This document shows positions 33,392-44,600 of a stretch of 64,000 nt of DNA, piece after piece. How positions within the stretch are numbered: the stretch's first letter is position 1; every line of letters starts with the position of its first letter. The translations under genes and the position numbers were made by a program. The notes under the pieces were generated by a model, which saw only the letters and a list, made by a program, of their open reading frames with translations, did not search any database and was not told the DNA's origin. This stretch comes from Lactarius indigo (taxonomy: Eukaryota; Basidiomycota; Agaricomycetes; Russulales; Russulaceae): NCBI GenBank assembly GCA_025766275.1, contig JAFKAC010000023.1:1-64000 (forward strand), read 5' to 3'.

Positions 33392-34167
33392 TGTAGCGGT
33401 ATGACTTATCGCGACAACTAGACCAAGAAAGAGTGTAAGTGAACTGAGCTGGGAACACACTCAAGCCTAGTGCGGAGACAAGTCACGCGCCGAACGTACA
33501 GTCACTGTGGAGGGTATGCACACGTGAGACCTTTATACAAGGTCAAAGGCAAGGTGATCACGCAGTGGCACGCTGAGTGGAGAACCAAGAGGACAAGTTA
33601 ACATTGGAGAAGTGAGGGATATACAAAGGAAATGCGCACCTGAGTGGAGAACCAAGAGGACAAGTTGGTTCCACTCAGGACGCTACATGAGGGTTTATAT
33701 ACACTGCTGCGGCTGAGTTCAAATTACTATAGAACCTTATTACTAAAGGTACGTGTAATAGTAATGAGTCAGGCGCTGACGCATCGTATCTAATAATAGC
33801 GTTATCTATTGTGCTGACTGATGCATAGTCATTAACGCTGACAGAACAACTGACGTGTCTTTATCTATGAGTCACAACCCTATGACAACGTAGTCTAGAA
33901 CTATCTAGAATGTTCCCTGCTTATCGTCCAATGAGAAATTACTGTACTAATGTGGAAGGTACCCTAAAGAGGTAACACCCATTAAGGAAGTTACTATCCC
34001 AGGGTCACGTGCTTGTGGGTGCACATGTTGGCATCATGTGACTGACCATCTTATCATGTCTAATGATAAGGACTTGGATGTTTGACACAACGTTAGAGAC
34101 TCATATCTCTACCAAATAAATCCGTAAAAATGCGGAAAAATAGGGCAAAAATAGAGCGTCCGTGACA
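33392..34167 (-). repeat. 5' LTR of element F (776 bp)
   Basis: Same length as the 3' LTR. The differences seen are CGCGG/TGCGG, GCGG/GTGG, GCGTC/GCATC and CATCC/CGTCC, all C-T or G-A at CpG. The minus-strand TATA box lies at 33701-33694. Confidence 0.92.
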
Positions 34168-34172
34168 GTAGT

Positions 34173-34373
34173 AGTGTCACACCCCTGTACAGTATAAGTA
34201 GAACACTCTGTATGCCCTGATGCACATCAGTTCTCACTCTGTTGTTCTGTTGTGTGCCAGACTCCTTTGCTTTTTCTGCAAACTCCCTGTTTACCTCTGC
34301 TTCCAGCATTCTAGCATATCTCACCATAGTTACCTTGCCACTGTAAGTATGCCTCTTATGTCTGCTGTTCATC
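34173..34373 (+). repeat. Right fragment of the LTR-E split by element F
   Basis: It matches the 3' third of LTR-E and ends in TGCTGTTCATCA, the family's end. Together with 26050-26149 it shows element F inserted into an existing LTR-E. The next 165 bp (34374-34538) holds nothing recognisable. Confidence 0.7.
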
Positions 34374-34538
34374 AACGACATGGTTACACTGTAGCTTATT
34401 GACAGGACTGAGGTTGTATGAGAAATGTAATGATAGGAAGCTTGTTGAAGGATAGAGAGACTCAGGCCAAAAAGTCTCACCTGAGAACTTGGTCTGAGTT
34501 GGATGTATATACAGAGTTACCTCAGGTGGAATTGATCA

Positions 34539-35259
34539 ATTACTTAAAGTGTAGTTATATAGTATGGGTCTCTCTGGTCTTGTTATCTGACCTCCTGGAG
34601 TGGAATTGATTGATTATACATTGGGGTTATATTGTGTCTTCATCTGTTACCAGGGAACTATTTGCTATGTGGAGTTGGGGGTTATATTGTTGTTAAGTAA
34701 GGTAGAAAAGGTGTGATGTTATGTTGACAGCCTTTATAACTTGCAAGGTCAGGTAGTAATATTGGTGATAGTCTGTGTTCTATTAGGGAATCATATCTGT
34801 GAGATGTGCATAAGGAGATTTCCATTATCTGTGACCCATTTGTAACATATACCAATGGCAGGCACAATGTGCTGCTCTGTATAGCACGGATTGCTCGCAC
34901 TGCTCGCTCTCCGGCATACAGAGCAGCACATTGTGCCTGCCATTGGTATATGTTACAAATGGGTCACAGATAATGGAAATCTCCTTATGCACATCTCACA
35001 GATATGATTCCCTAATAGAACACAGACTATCACCAATATTACTACCTGACCTTGCAAGTTATAAAGGCTGTCAACATAACATCACACCTTTTCTACCTTA
35101 CTTAACAACAATATAACCCCCAACTCCACATAGCAAATAGTTCCCTGGTAACAGATGAAGACACAATATAACCCCAATGTATAATCAATCAATTCCACTC
35201 CAGGAGGTCAGATAACAAGACCAGAGAGACCCATACTATATAACTACACTTTAAGTAAT
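34539..35259. repeat. Large inverted repeat, 344-bp arms, 33-nt spacer
   Basis: Arms 34539-34882 and 34916-35259 are reverse complements wherever I compared them, including identical 60-codon translations from each arm. The spacer 34883-34915 is GC-rich. The right arm ends exactly where the palindrome array starts (shared AAGTAATG). It could be a fold-back element, the product of template-switching replication, or an assembly artefact. Confidence 0.85.
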
Positions 35260-35895
35260 GGCCCCGCGTTTGACCATCATGGTCAAATGCGGGCCTCCAA
35301 AGTCTATCTGTATCAATGAAGGCCTATGGTCATGTTTGTACTCGAAGTATATGTTTTATTGTATTTCGAGTTGAATGGCATGTCCAGTGTGCCTATACAG
35401 GCCCGCGTTTGACCACCATGGTCAAACGCGGGCCAAGTAATGGTCCCGCATTTGACCACCATGGACAAATGCGGGCCAAGTAATGGCCCCACGTTTGACC
35501 ATGGTGGACAAATGCGGGCCAAGTAATGGCCCCACGTTTGACCATGGTGGACAAATGCGGGCCAAGTAATGGCCCCGCATTTGACCATGGTGGTCAAACG
35601 CGGGTCAAGTAATGGTCCCGCATTTGACCATCATGGTCAAACGCGGGCCAAGTAATGGTCCCGCATTTGACCATCATGGTCAAACGCGGGCCAAATAATG
35701 GTCCCGCATTTGACCATCATGGTCAAACGCGGGCCAAGTAATGGTCCTGCATTTGACCATCATGGTCAAACGTGGGCCAAATAATGGTCCTGCATTTGAC
35801 CATCATGGTCAAACGTGGGCCAAGTAACGGCCCTGCGTTTGACCATCATGGTCAAATGCGGGCCAAGTAATGGTCCCACATTTGTCCATGGTGGT
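35260..35895. repeat. Palindromic minisatellite, 43-bp unit
   Basis: About twelve units with a palindromic core such as GTTTGACCATCATGGTCAAAC, the same core as the array at 14240-14677, and a different linker (GGGCCAAGTAATGGTCCC). An ~80-bp unique segment at 35310-35395 is homologous, inverted, to 55085-55160 beside another array. It ends where B1 gag sequence begins. Confidence 0.9.
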
Positions 35896-36600
35896 CAAAT
35901 GAAGAGTCATTATTTGGATATACGTGGTAACCCTAAGTCAAATTTCCAATCAGAACCCACTGTGAACCATGAACCTAGTTATAATTCGTCCATATATAAT
36001 GAATATAAGAATGCACCGCCGAAGAAGCAGAGCGGCAACGCCGGGTGGACAATACCGCAGAATCTACCACAAACTAACCCATGGGCAATGGACACGTCTG
36101 TGGACCGAGCCAAGGTAAGACTCGCAGGGTCGGAAGAGATAGACTTCAACAAATTGCCCCATATGTGGTCCCCGCCTCCGTTTCCACCCAGGGGAGGACC
36201 TGGAGCCAGGGGACAAGGGTGAGGAGGGTCTCGAAGGGACTTAAGGAACATCCTCTGTTATAACTGTAACGCGCCGGGGCACCTCTCACGAAACTGCCCA
36301 CACCCACGTACCCAGAGACCATGGCAGGCCACCCCATCAAGCAGTCACATGACCGAAACCACGTGGCACCCTCAATGGCCTATGCCGCAGGGGCCCATAT
36401 CACAATACGAACCCTCGCTACCAGGGTACGCAACGCCAGCGCCCAGTGTAACGCCAATGCCGCAGATAAATGCGGCGATGACAAAAACGGCCAGAGAACA
36501 AGCGAAGGAGTGGCTTACGCAGGTAGCCAACAGCACGGACGAGGTCAAAGACCTCATACTTCAAGACCTATGGGGAAAAGAGGGTTTTCGGGACGCCTAA
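35896..36600 (+). pseudogene. gag: C-terminal Gag of B1
   Basis: It aligns with B2 Gag from the EYK...GNAGWT region onward, with PWAMDTSVDR and a Pro/Gly-rich stretch. A TGA at 36220-36222 stands where B2 has Arg. A CCHC knuckle follows (CYNCNAPGHLSRNC), then the conserved end LILQDLWGKEGF. The slippery sequence GGGTTTT at 36582-36588 lies just before the gag stop (36598-36600), and pol continues in the -1 frame. Confidence 0.82.
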
Positions 36601-39600
36601 ACCCGTCAGTCTGGGTGAGGGCTTTACAATGTAATTCTGTAATTGTGACAACACGCTATCAATCTATGCGAATTCCAGTGATCGTCCGTACAAATTACCA
36701 AATGACTGAAACCAAAGCGCTGGTTGACTCTGGAGCAACCGACAACTTTGTCCGACCGGGCCTGGCAGCCCAGGCGGGAATCCCAGTACAACTACTGGAT
36801 ACGCCTCGGAAGATATTTAACATCGATAATACAGAGAACAAAGCTGGGTTAATCACTCATTACGTTAACCTAGAAGTGAAAACACGAGGACAGGTGAAGC
36901 GAATGACCTTCCTGGTCACCGACCTTGGCAGCGAAGACATGGTACTGGGCTACCCATGGCTAAGCGCCTTTGAACCCACCATCAGTTGGGCTACGGCGAC
37001 AATACACCCCGATATGCAACCGGTAGTACTGGCCACTGCCGAAGCATTACTTTCTCAAACTGTTGTGCGGGCACTGATAGTAGCAGAAAAGGACAACATC
37101 CTGCAAGAATTAGAAGAAGAGACCTTCGCCAGAGCTACAACCTCGACGGAACTAGCCATATGAGCAAAGCAACAACAAATGGTGGTCACGCTTCCATCCA
37201 AGTATGAAGCATTCAGCAAGCTGTTCAGCGAACAAGCCTCGCACCACTTCCCCCCGGCTAGGCCATGGGACCATGCAATCGACTTCAAACCATCCGCGCC
37301 AGCCGCCATAGACTGCAAAATATACCCAATGACGCAAAAGGAAGAGAATGAGCTCAAAGACTTTCTGGAAGAGAAGCTCAAACAGGGATACCTACACCCT
37401 TCCATATCCCCGTACGCATCATCCTTCTTCTTCATTAAAAAGAAGGACGGCAAGCTGCGACCGGTCCAGGATTACCGGGTAATCAACTTGCACACAATCC
37501 AAAATCAATACCCATTGCCACTCATTCAAGACCTCATCCTCGACCTTAGCAACGCCCATATTTATACGAAACTCGACATTCGCTGGGGCTACAACAACAT
37601 ACGAATCCGCGACGGCGACCAGGAAAAGGCAGCCTTCAAAACCAAATTCGGCCTTTTTGAGCCGACCGTCATGTTCTTCGGTCTCACTAACTCTCCCGCC
37701 ACCTTCCAGGCAATGATGAATCACATATACCGCAACACCATCGTGAAACACGAATGTCTGGGCACCACAATACGTGTTTATATGGATGACATTGGAATAG
37801 CGACTCACTTTAACCACGACTTGCCAGCCCACATTGCGGCGGTCCGCGACGTCTTACATGTCGCTCAGGACCATGACCTCTATTTCAAACTCAAGAAATG
37901 CCTGTTCCATCAGCCGCAGATGGATTACCTGGGGGTAATCCTTGAAAGGGGGGTAACACGAATGGACCCTGTAAAAGTTCAGGGAATAAAAGACTGGCCA
38001 ACACCAACAAAGGTCAAAGACGTCCGATCCTTCCTCGGTTTTTGCAACTTTTACAGACTTTTCATCCACGGCTTCGCCACCCACGCCAAGCCACTCACCA
38101 AATTGACACGGAAGGATGAAGAATGGCGATGGACGGAAGAAGAAGACACGGCATTCAATAAACTGAAGAACCTTGTGACAGAAGAGCCAGTACTGGCACA
38201 CCCCGTCCTCCAAGACCCATTTGAACTCGAGGTTGATGCCTTGGGCTACGCGGTGGGAGCCGTGCTGCTACAGAAAAAGGCTGATGGAAAACGACACCCC
38301 ATAGGCTATTATTCAGCCACCCTCTCCAAAGCAGAACGAAATTATGACATTTACGACCTGGAGCTGCTCGCAATAGTCAAGGCGCTGCGAAACTGGAGAC
38401 TGCTACTTGCCGGGGCTCCACATAAAATCAAAATCTACTCGGATCACATGAACCTACAATATTGGAAGTCGCCACAGAAGATCAGCTGACGGGTCGCCAG
38501 GGAAGTACTCGAACTCTCCGAATATGACTTCGAGATTCACCACATCAAAGGAAAAAACAACGGGAGAGCCGACGCGCTATCGTGATGACCTGACTACAAC
38601 CAGGGGGCAGAAGACAACAGCGAGGTCGTGGTACTACCACCCGAAGTCTTCGTCAAAGCCCTTAATACGGCGCGAATGCTCACTCTTAATCCAAACCTGA
38701 CACAACCACGGCATCAACAAGACGAGGAAGTAATCAAGGCATGGGTGAACCCCCACCAGCTGAAGAAAATACAAGGGGAGTGGTACAAGGATGGCAAGTT
38801 CATAATAACCGGACCAGCATCAGCACATCGCGTACTGATCCATGACCACCATGACTTACCGATACATGGACACCCGGGGATCACGAGAACACAGCGAATT
38901 CTGGAAAGACACTACTGGTGGCCACAATTACGAAGAGACGTGTACGAGTACGTCCAGGGATGTGCGGAATGTCAACGAAACAAAGTCAACACGCGCCCCA
39001 TACGGGCAGCCCTGCACCCCATTATGCCCATACTCGACGCCACCCCTTTTCAAACCATAGCAGTCGACTTCATCACCAAACTACCAGAATCGAAGGGGTA
39101 CGACAGTATCCTCACTGTCACGGACCACGACTGCAGCAAAGCCTTGGTGTTTATACCATGTAAAGAAGAGATAACGGCAGAAGAAACTGCAGCGTTGTAC
39201 GTAACTCACATTTTCAAACGATTCGGACTACCACGCAAAATCATCAGTGACCGGGACCCGCGGTTCACGTCCAAATTCATGAGAGAAGCGTGTCGAATCC
39301 TAGGAGTCCAACAGAACATATCCACGGCATACCACCCGCGCACCGACGGACAGTCGGAAAGGACCAACCAGTGGCTAGAACAATACTTGCGCTTCTGGGT
39401 GAACGAGCGTCAAGATAACTGGACCACCTATCTGCCAATCGCAGAATTTGCGCACAACAACTGGCCTCATGAACACACAAAACAATCACCGTTCCAGCTT
39501 CTGATGGGATACGACCCACAAGCTGATTGGACCGATAAGCCCTCCCCTATTCCTCAAGTAACCGCACGACTGACACAGCTGAAAGAAGCCAGAGATAATG

Positions 39601-40237
39601 CCCAACGCCTCATGAAAAAGGTGCAAGAAGCCTGGGTGTGCAACAGAGATACACCGAAGTTTCACGTCAACGACCTCGTGTGGCTCAAAGGGAAACACCT
39701 CCAAACCAATCAACCCACGGCAAAACTAGCGGCGCGATGCCACGGACCCTTCAGGGTAACCCAGGTGATGTCACCCTACAATTATCGATTGGAACTTCCC
39801 ACGCAGTGGAGCATACATCCAGTGTTTCACATTGATCTTCTCACCCCGTACAAGCAAACTCCCATACACAGGGAAAATTTCACGCGACCGCCACCGGAAC
39901 TGATTGATGGAGAAGAGGAGTACAAGGTCGAGGCAATTCTAGACTCTCGGCACTTCAGCAGGGGAAGGTGCCTTCAATACCTTGTCAAATGGAAGGGCTA
40001 CCCAGACTCGGAGAATCAGTGGGTTAACAAGGATGACGTCTTTGCACCGGAAGCGCTCCACCTATACCAGGAAACCCAGACGCGTACGAGAGCAGTTAAA
40101 ACGAGCGATGAAAGGACTGAAGGAAGTCATCCCCTTTTCCTTCGCTCTACCACCACTCATATGCCTACCTCCCCACTGCGACATGTCACACAAGCACAGC
40201 TCCTCGACTCCCTCACAGAAGACGCCTGCACCCTCTT
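36583..40237 (+). pseudogene. pol: Pol of B1: PR-RT-RNH-INT-chromodomain, with TGA stops
   Basis: One frame with TGA at 37161-37163, 38487-38489, 38583-38585 and 38586-38588. Most of these align with Arg in B2. Protease DSGATDN lies near 36730; RT with WGYNNIRI near 37590 and catalytic YMDD near 37780; RNase H EVDALG near 38230; integrase HHCC and AVDFITKLP near 39060, SDRDPRF near 39245, and TDGQSERTNQ near 39345. A chromodomain-like end (YLVKWKGYPDSENQW) lies near 39980. The frame is cut by B2 at 40237; its last ~56 codons lie at 48437-48605. Apart from the stops the enzyme is complete, so decay is recent and point-like. Confidence 0.88.
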
Positions 40238-40690
40238 TGTAACGCCGTCACAACGTTAGCTCGACTTGAGCTCGGTAAGGCGACTTTGTAACTTAGCTGA
40301 TCACGCCTCAAGGCGTATGGCACGAAGGCAACTTCTAGATGTTCGAAGACACTAGTATAACTACAGCACCCTAGTTGAGATAGGGGCGAGAGTGCGAAAT
40401 GCAAGAACAAAGAAGTGACGATTGAAGAAGACCAAGATGGCGTATCTTGGTCTTCCGCAGCTACCTTAAATACAAGAAGAGCAGGCTTTCAAGCGCTGCT
40501 ATGAGTCACAGTATGTAGCGTCCAACGTATCGCATAAGTAGTGCATTCCTAATACTACTACTACCTGTACTAGGATCAAGTCATCCGTCAACACCTAACT
40601 CCTATCGTAAAGTCCAAGTCCGTGACTAATTTTCCTTACTGCCATAGCCACAACTGGTACAGTAAGGGTCCGATGCACGCAATCGTAACA
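40238..40690 (-). repeat. 3' LTR of B2 (453 bp)
   Basis: It runs from TGTAACGCC to ATCGTAACA on the plus strand. I count 13 differences from the 5' LTR, every one a CpG versus TpG or CpA. On the element strand the LTR is preceded by the purine tract AAAAGGGGGTGA, the likely plus-strand primer. Confidence 0.92.
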
Positions 40691-40720
40691 TCACCCCCTT
40701 TTCAGCGTGAGACCCCAGAC

Positions 40721-41500
40721 TCACCGGAAGTCCCGCACCGTCCAAGTCGACTGCTCGTCGCTAATCCTTTCAAACACGTTAGCCCGCTCCAGCCGGTAGA
40801 TGCAGTCCTTCTTGTCGTCCCTCGCCGACAACCGCATGGCCTGAAGTTGACGGATGCGGGCAGCGAGCCTCTCCTCTTCATACACGGCCGCCCGGTAACG
40901 CGTCACTTCCGCAGTGAGGGACTCGTCCCCGATGCAGTTCAGTGCATGGTCGGTGATCTTGTCGGAGGCGAGGATGACCAGATCCTCGTGGGCGATGAAG
41001 GCGCGTCCCGCAGCCGATAGCATCGGGAAGGCATAGAGGGGTTTGCCGTAGAGATGGGGAGACCCGGGAATGAGTCCTAGTATGAAAGGGTTCGCACCTC
41101 CGACAATCTGCACATGACTGGCGTTCCTCTCTATGCCGTCGGGTCCGGTGATGGGGAAGTGAATGTAATGGGGCTGTCGATTCGCCCTGAACCCTTCAGG
41201 CGCAAGGACCTGCGCGGGGTCATCGTCATGCGTAATGGGGGTGTGAAGTGCGATGCCGGGCAGTCGCACATGTCCTCGAGACATGGCGGTCCCGTTGGTG
41301 TGGACGAGCCATGGGGTGATTCGGGGATTAGTAGGGTGGCTGTGCGTTCGAAGGAGGGGGTGTCTGACCGGGTAGTAATCCTCGTCGTCAGCGTGAGCTT
41401 CGTCGTGAGGGAGCGCTGCCTGCGCTGCCGCAACTCGCTCAATCTCTTCTGCACTAAGCGCAGTTGTTCGTCGGCCCACTCCTTCGCCACTCTCCGCCAA
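40721..41500 (-). CDS. Third ORF of B2 downstream of integrase
   Basis: About 259 residues, open. An acidic start is followed by a conserved region (about 60-190: HYIHFPITGPDGIER, PFILGLIPGSPHLYGKPLYA, HEDLVIL) and a C-terminal helical, charged segment ending VRDFR. The same protein is encoded, with one TGA, at 48729-49512 in B1. A more distant relative with zinc knuckles lies at 60765-62015. A second open frame (41131-41925) overlaps its 5' part and is also similar between B1 and B2 (TTSSA..EFS, WRRVA.EW), so the full product may need a frameshift. Ty3-type elements normally end with integrase. The role is unknown; nothing resembles an envelope protein. Confidence 0.65.
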   Translation of the reverse strand: MAESGEGVGRRTTALSAEEIERVAAAQAALPHDEAHADDEDYYPVRHPLLRTHSHPTNPRITPWLVHTNGTAMSRGHVRLPGIALHTPITHDDDPAQVLAPEGFRANRQPHYIHFPITGPDGIERNASHVQIVGGANPFILGLIPGSPHLYGKPLYAFPMLSAAGRAFIAHEDLVILASDKITDHALNCIGDESLTAEVTRYRAAVYEEERLAARIRQLQAMRLSARDDKKDCIYRLERANVFERISDEQSTWTVRDFR

Positions 41501-41608
41501 TCCTCTGCTGCTTCTAACTCCTGTTGGGTCTTCGAGGGGACGGTCAGCAGGGAGAATTCCCCTTGTGCCGATGAGGTCGTCACCTGGGGGAATGACGGCA
41601 ATGGGTTC

Positions 41609-44600
41609 TCAATTGCCGTCGTCGTCTTGGAAGATGTGAGGGACGGCATGCTGCTGCTCGTCATCGGGCTGGTGAGTCGGGTCGGGGAACCTCTGTAGGA
41701 CATTAGCCCACTCTTGAGCGGTGATATGCCCCGTTCGCAAGTTTGCAGGTGTGTACGGAGTGAGCTGGACCAGTTGAACCACGGTTTCTTCGTCGTCTTC
41801 GATGAGGTTGGCAGCGTCTTGTGCAACTTGGTCGAGGAGGATCGCCGTGGTGACATGTCTGAGAGGGGAAGTGGGCATAGAAGTATGAGAGGATCGAATG
41901 TAGGAGTGATACTCTCCTTGACCACCTTCAGACTGGCTTTTAAGGTGTCGTATGGCTGTCCAGCCCGCTTGATACTCCTTTACCGCTTCTGGGGCGAATA
42001 CGTCGTCCTTATCGACCCACTGATTCTCTGAGTCTGGGTAGCCCTTCCATTTGACGAGGTATTGCAGTTTCTTCTTCCTGCTGAAATGCTGGGAGTCCAC
42101 AATGGCCTCGACTTCGTACTCCTCTTCGCCTTCCACAAGATCCGGTGGTGGACGCGGGAAATTTTCGCTGTGAAAGGTTGTATTTTTGTAGGGCGTGAGA
42201 AGATCGATATGGAACACTGGATGGATGCTCCACTGTGTGGGAAGTTCAAGGTGGTAGTTGTAAGGGGACATCACCTGGACTATTTTAAACGGTCCGTGGC
42301 GTCGCACCGCTAATTTTGCCGTGGGCTGGTTGGTCCGTAAGTGCTTTCCTTCCAGCCATACTTGGTCACCAATTTGATAACGTGGGGTATCTTTGTGCCA
42401 GACCCAGCTATCTTGTGCCTTTTTGATAAGGTCCTGAGCGAGTTGGCGTGCTTCCTTTAGCTGTGTCAGTCTGGTGATCACGTTTGGAATTGGGGATGGC
42501 TTATCTGTCCAATCAGCCATCGGGTTATATCCCATCAGGAGCATGAATGGTGATTGTTTTGTATGCTCGTGGGGCCAATTGTTGTGAGCGAATTCTGCTA
42601 TGGGAAGATACTCCGCCCAGTTATCTTGGCGTTCATTAGCCCAGAACCGCAGATATTGTTCAAGCCATTGATTGGTCCGCTCAGACTGCCCGTCTGTACG
42701 TGGGTGATAGGCTGTGGAAATGTTCTGCTGAATGCCTAGTATACAGCATACTTCTCGTGTGAATTTGGAGGTGAATCGGGGGTCGCAGTCGCTAATGATT
42801 TTACGCGGTAACCCAAATCGTCTGAATACATGATTCACGTACAGGATGGTGGTTCCTTCCGCCGTGATCTCCTCGTTGCATGGGATAAATATGGATGCCT
42901 TGCTACAGTCGTGGTCGGTGATGGTCAAGATGCTGTCGCACGACTGTGAGGTTGGTAGTTTGGTGATAAAGTCTAAGGCAATGGTGTGGAAAGGGTGAGC
43001 GTCCGTGACGGCGGTGATCGGGTGTAATGGGGCGCGGGTTGGTCTGGTATTGACTTTGTTTTGCTGACAGTCAGCACATCCCGTGACGTACTCGTATACA
43101 TCTCGGCGGATACTCAGCCACCAGTGATGTCGTTCTACGATTCGCTGTGTCCTGCTTATACCAGGGTGTCCGTGTACCGGTGGATCGTGATGGTCTTGTA
43201 TGATAGCCCGGTACGTCGTCATAGGTCCCGTGATTACCAGCCGCCCATCCTTGTACCACTCTCCTTCTATCCTTTTGAGACGATGAGCATCAATCCAGGT
43301 TTTGATTATGGCGGGGTCTTGCCGCTGCCTCGGTTGTTGCATCATAGGGTGTATTTCCAGTACACACGCAACATTAGTGGCTCGTATGAATACTTCCGGA
43401 GGTAGGACGACCACACCTTGGTTATCTTCCTCTCCCTGATTGTAATCTGGTCATCTTGATAGCGCATCCGCTCTGCCGTTGTTCTTTCCTTTAATATGAT
43501 GGATTTCGAAGTCATATTCCATTAGTTCCAGTACTTCCCAGGCGACCCTACGACTGATCTTTTGCGGTGTCTTCCAATACTGCAGGTCCAGGTGATCCGA
43601 AAATATTCTGATCTTGTGTGGGGATCCTGCAAGCAGGGGGCGCCAGTGTCGGAGAGCTTTTACGATGGCGAGGAGTTCTAGGTCATAAATATCGTAGTTG
43701 CGTTCTGCTTCGCTCAGCGTCGCAGAGTAATATCCTATTGGGTGCTTGCACCTGTCATGTTTCTTTTGCAGAAGGACTGCACCCACCGCGAATCCAGAGG
43801 TGTCAACCTCTAGCTCAAATTGCTCTTGTAAACTAGGATGTGCCAGCACTGGTTCTTCGGTGACGAGGCGTTTAAGTGTTTTGAATGCGCGATCTTCTTC
43901 CTCCATCCACCGCCATTCAGTGTCTTTTCTCGTGAGTTTGTTCAGTGGTCGGGCGTGTGTGGCGAAACCTTGGATGAATAAGCGGTAAAAGTTGCAGAAA
44001 CCCAAGAAAGAGCGTACGTCCCTGACTTTTGTTGGCATCGGCCAGTCCCTGATGCCTCGAACTTTTACCGGATCCATGCGAGTTACCCCCTTTTCAAGGA
44101 TTACCCCCAGGTAATCCATCCGAGGTTGGTGGAAGAGGCACTTCTCAAGTTTGAAGTATAGGTCGTGTTCCTGGGCAACGCGGAGTTCGTGTTTGGCGAT
44201 CGTGTCCCAGTAGATATGGTTCATCATTGTCTGGAAGGTCGCGGGTGAATTTGTAAGGCCAAAGAACATGACCATTGGTTCAAAGAGGCCGAATTTGGTC
44301 TTAAAGGCCGCTTTTTCCTGGTCGCCATCTCGGATGCGAATGTTATTATACCCCCAACGGATGTCGAGCTTGGTGTAGATGTGTGCATTGCTGAGGTCAT
44401 AGATAAGGTCTTGGATTAGGGGGAGAGGGTATTGGTTGCGTATGGTATGGGAATTGATTACCTGGTAATCCTGTACCGGGCGTAGTTTTCTGTCCTTCTT
44501 TTTAACAAAGAAAAAGGATGATGCGTACGGGGAGATGGAGGGGCGTAAATACCCTTGTTTGAGTTTTTCGTCCAGAAATTCTTTGAGCTTGCCTTCTTCT

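Larger units (their letters stand above)
26150..34167 (-). mobile_element. Complete chromodomain Ty3/gypsy element F (8018 bp)
   Basis: A full-length minus-strand element with two 776-bp LTRs and target duplication GTAGT at 26145-26149 and 34168-34172. Internal order is primer-binding site, a 206-codon leader ORF, gag, and pol with protease, RT, RNase H, integrase and chromodomain. Both main ORFs are open. The LTRs differ at only four positions, all at CpG. It is the only element here that still looks potentially active. Confidence 0.95.

Noticed and set aside
34682..35116. Two identical 60-codon proteins on opposite strands
   Set aside because: They arise from the inverted repeat; neither has coding features.
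40721..41500. Third ORF as an envelope gene
   Set aside because: No signal peptide, no hydrophobic membrane segment and no cleavage site is visible in either B1 or B2.
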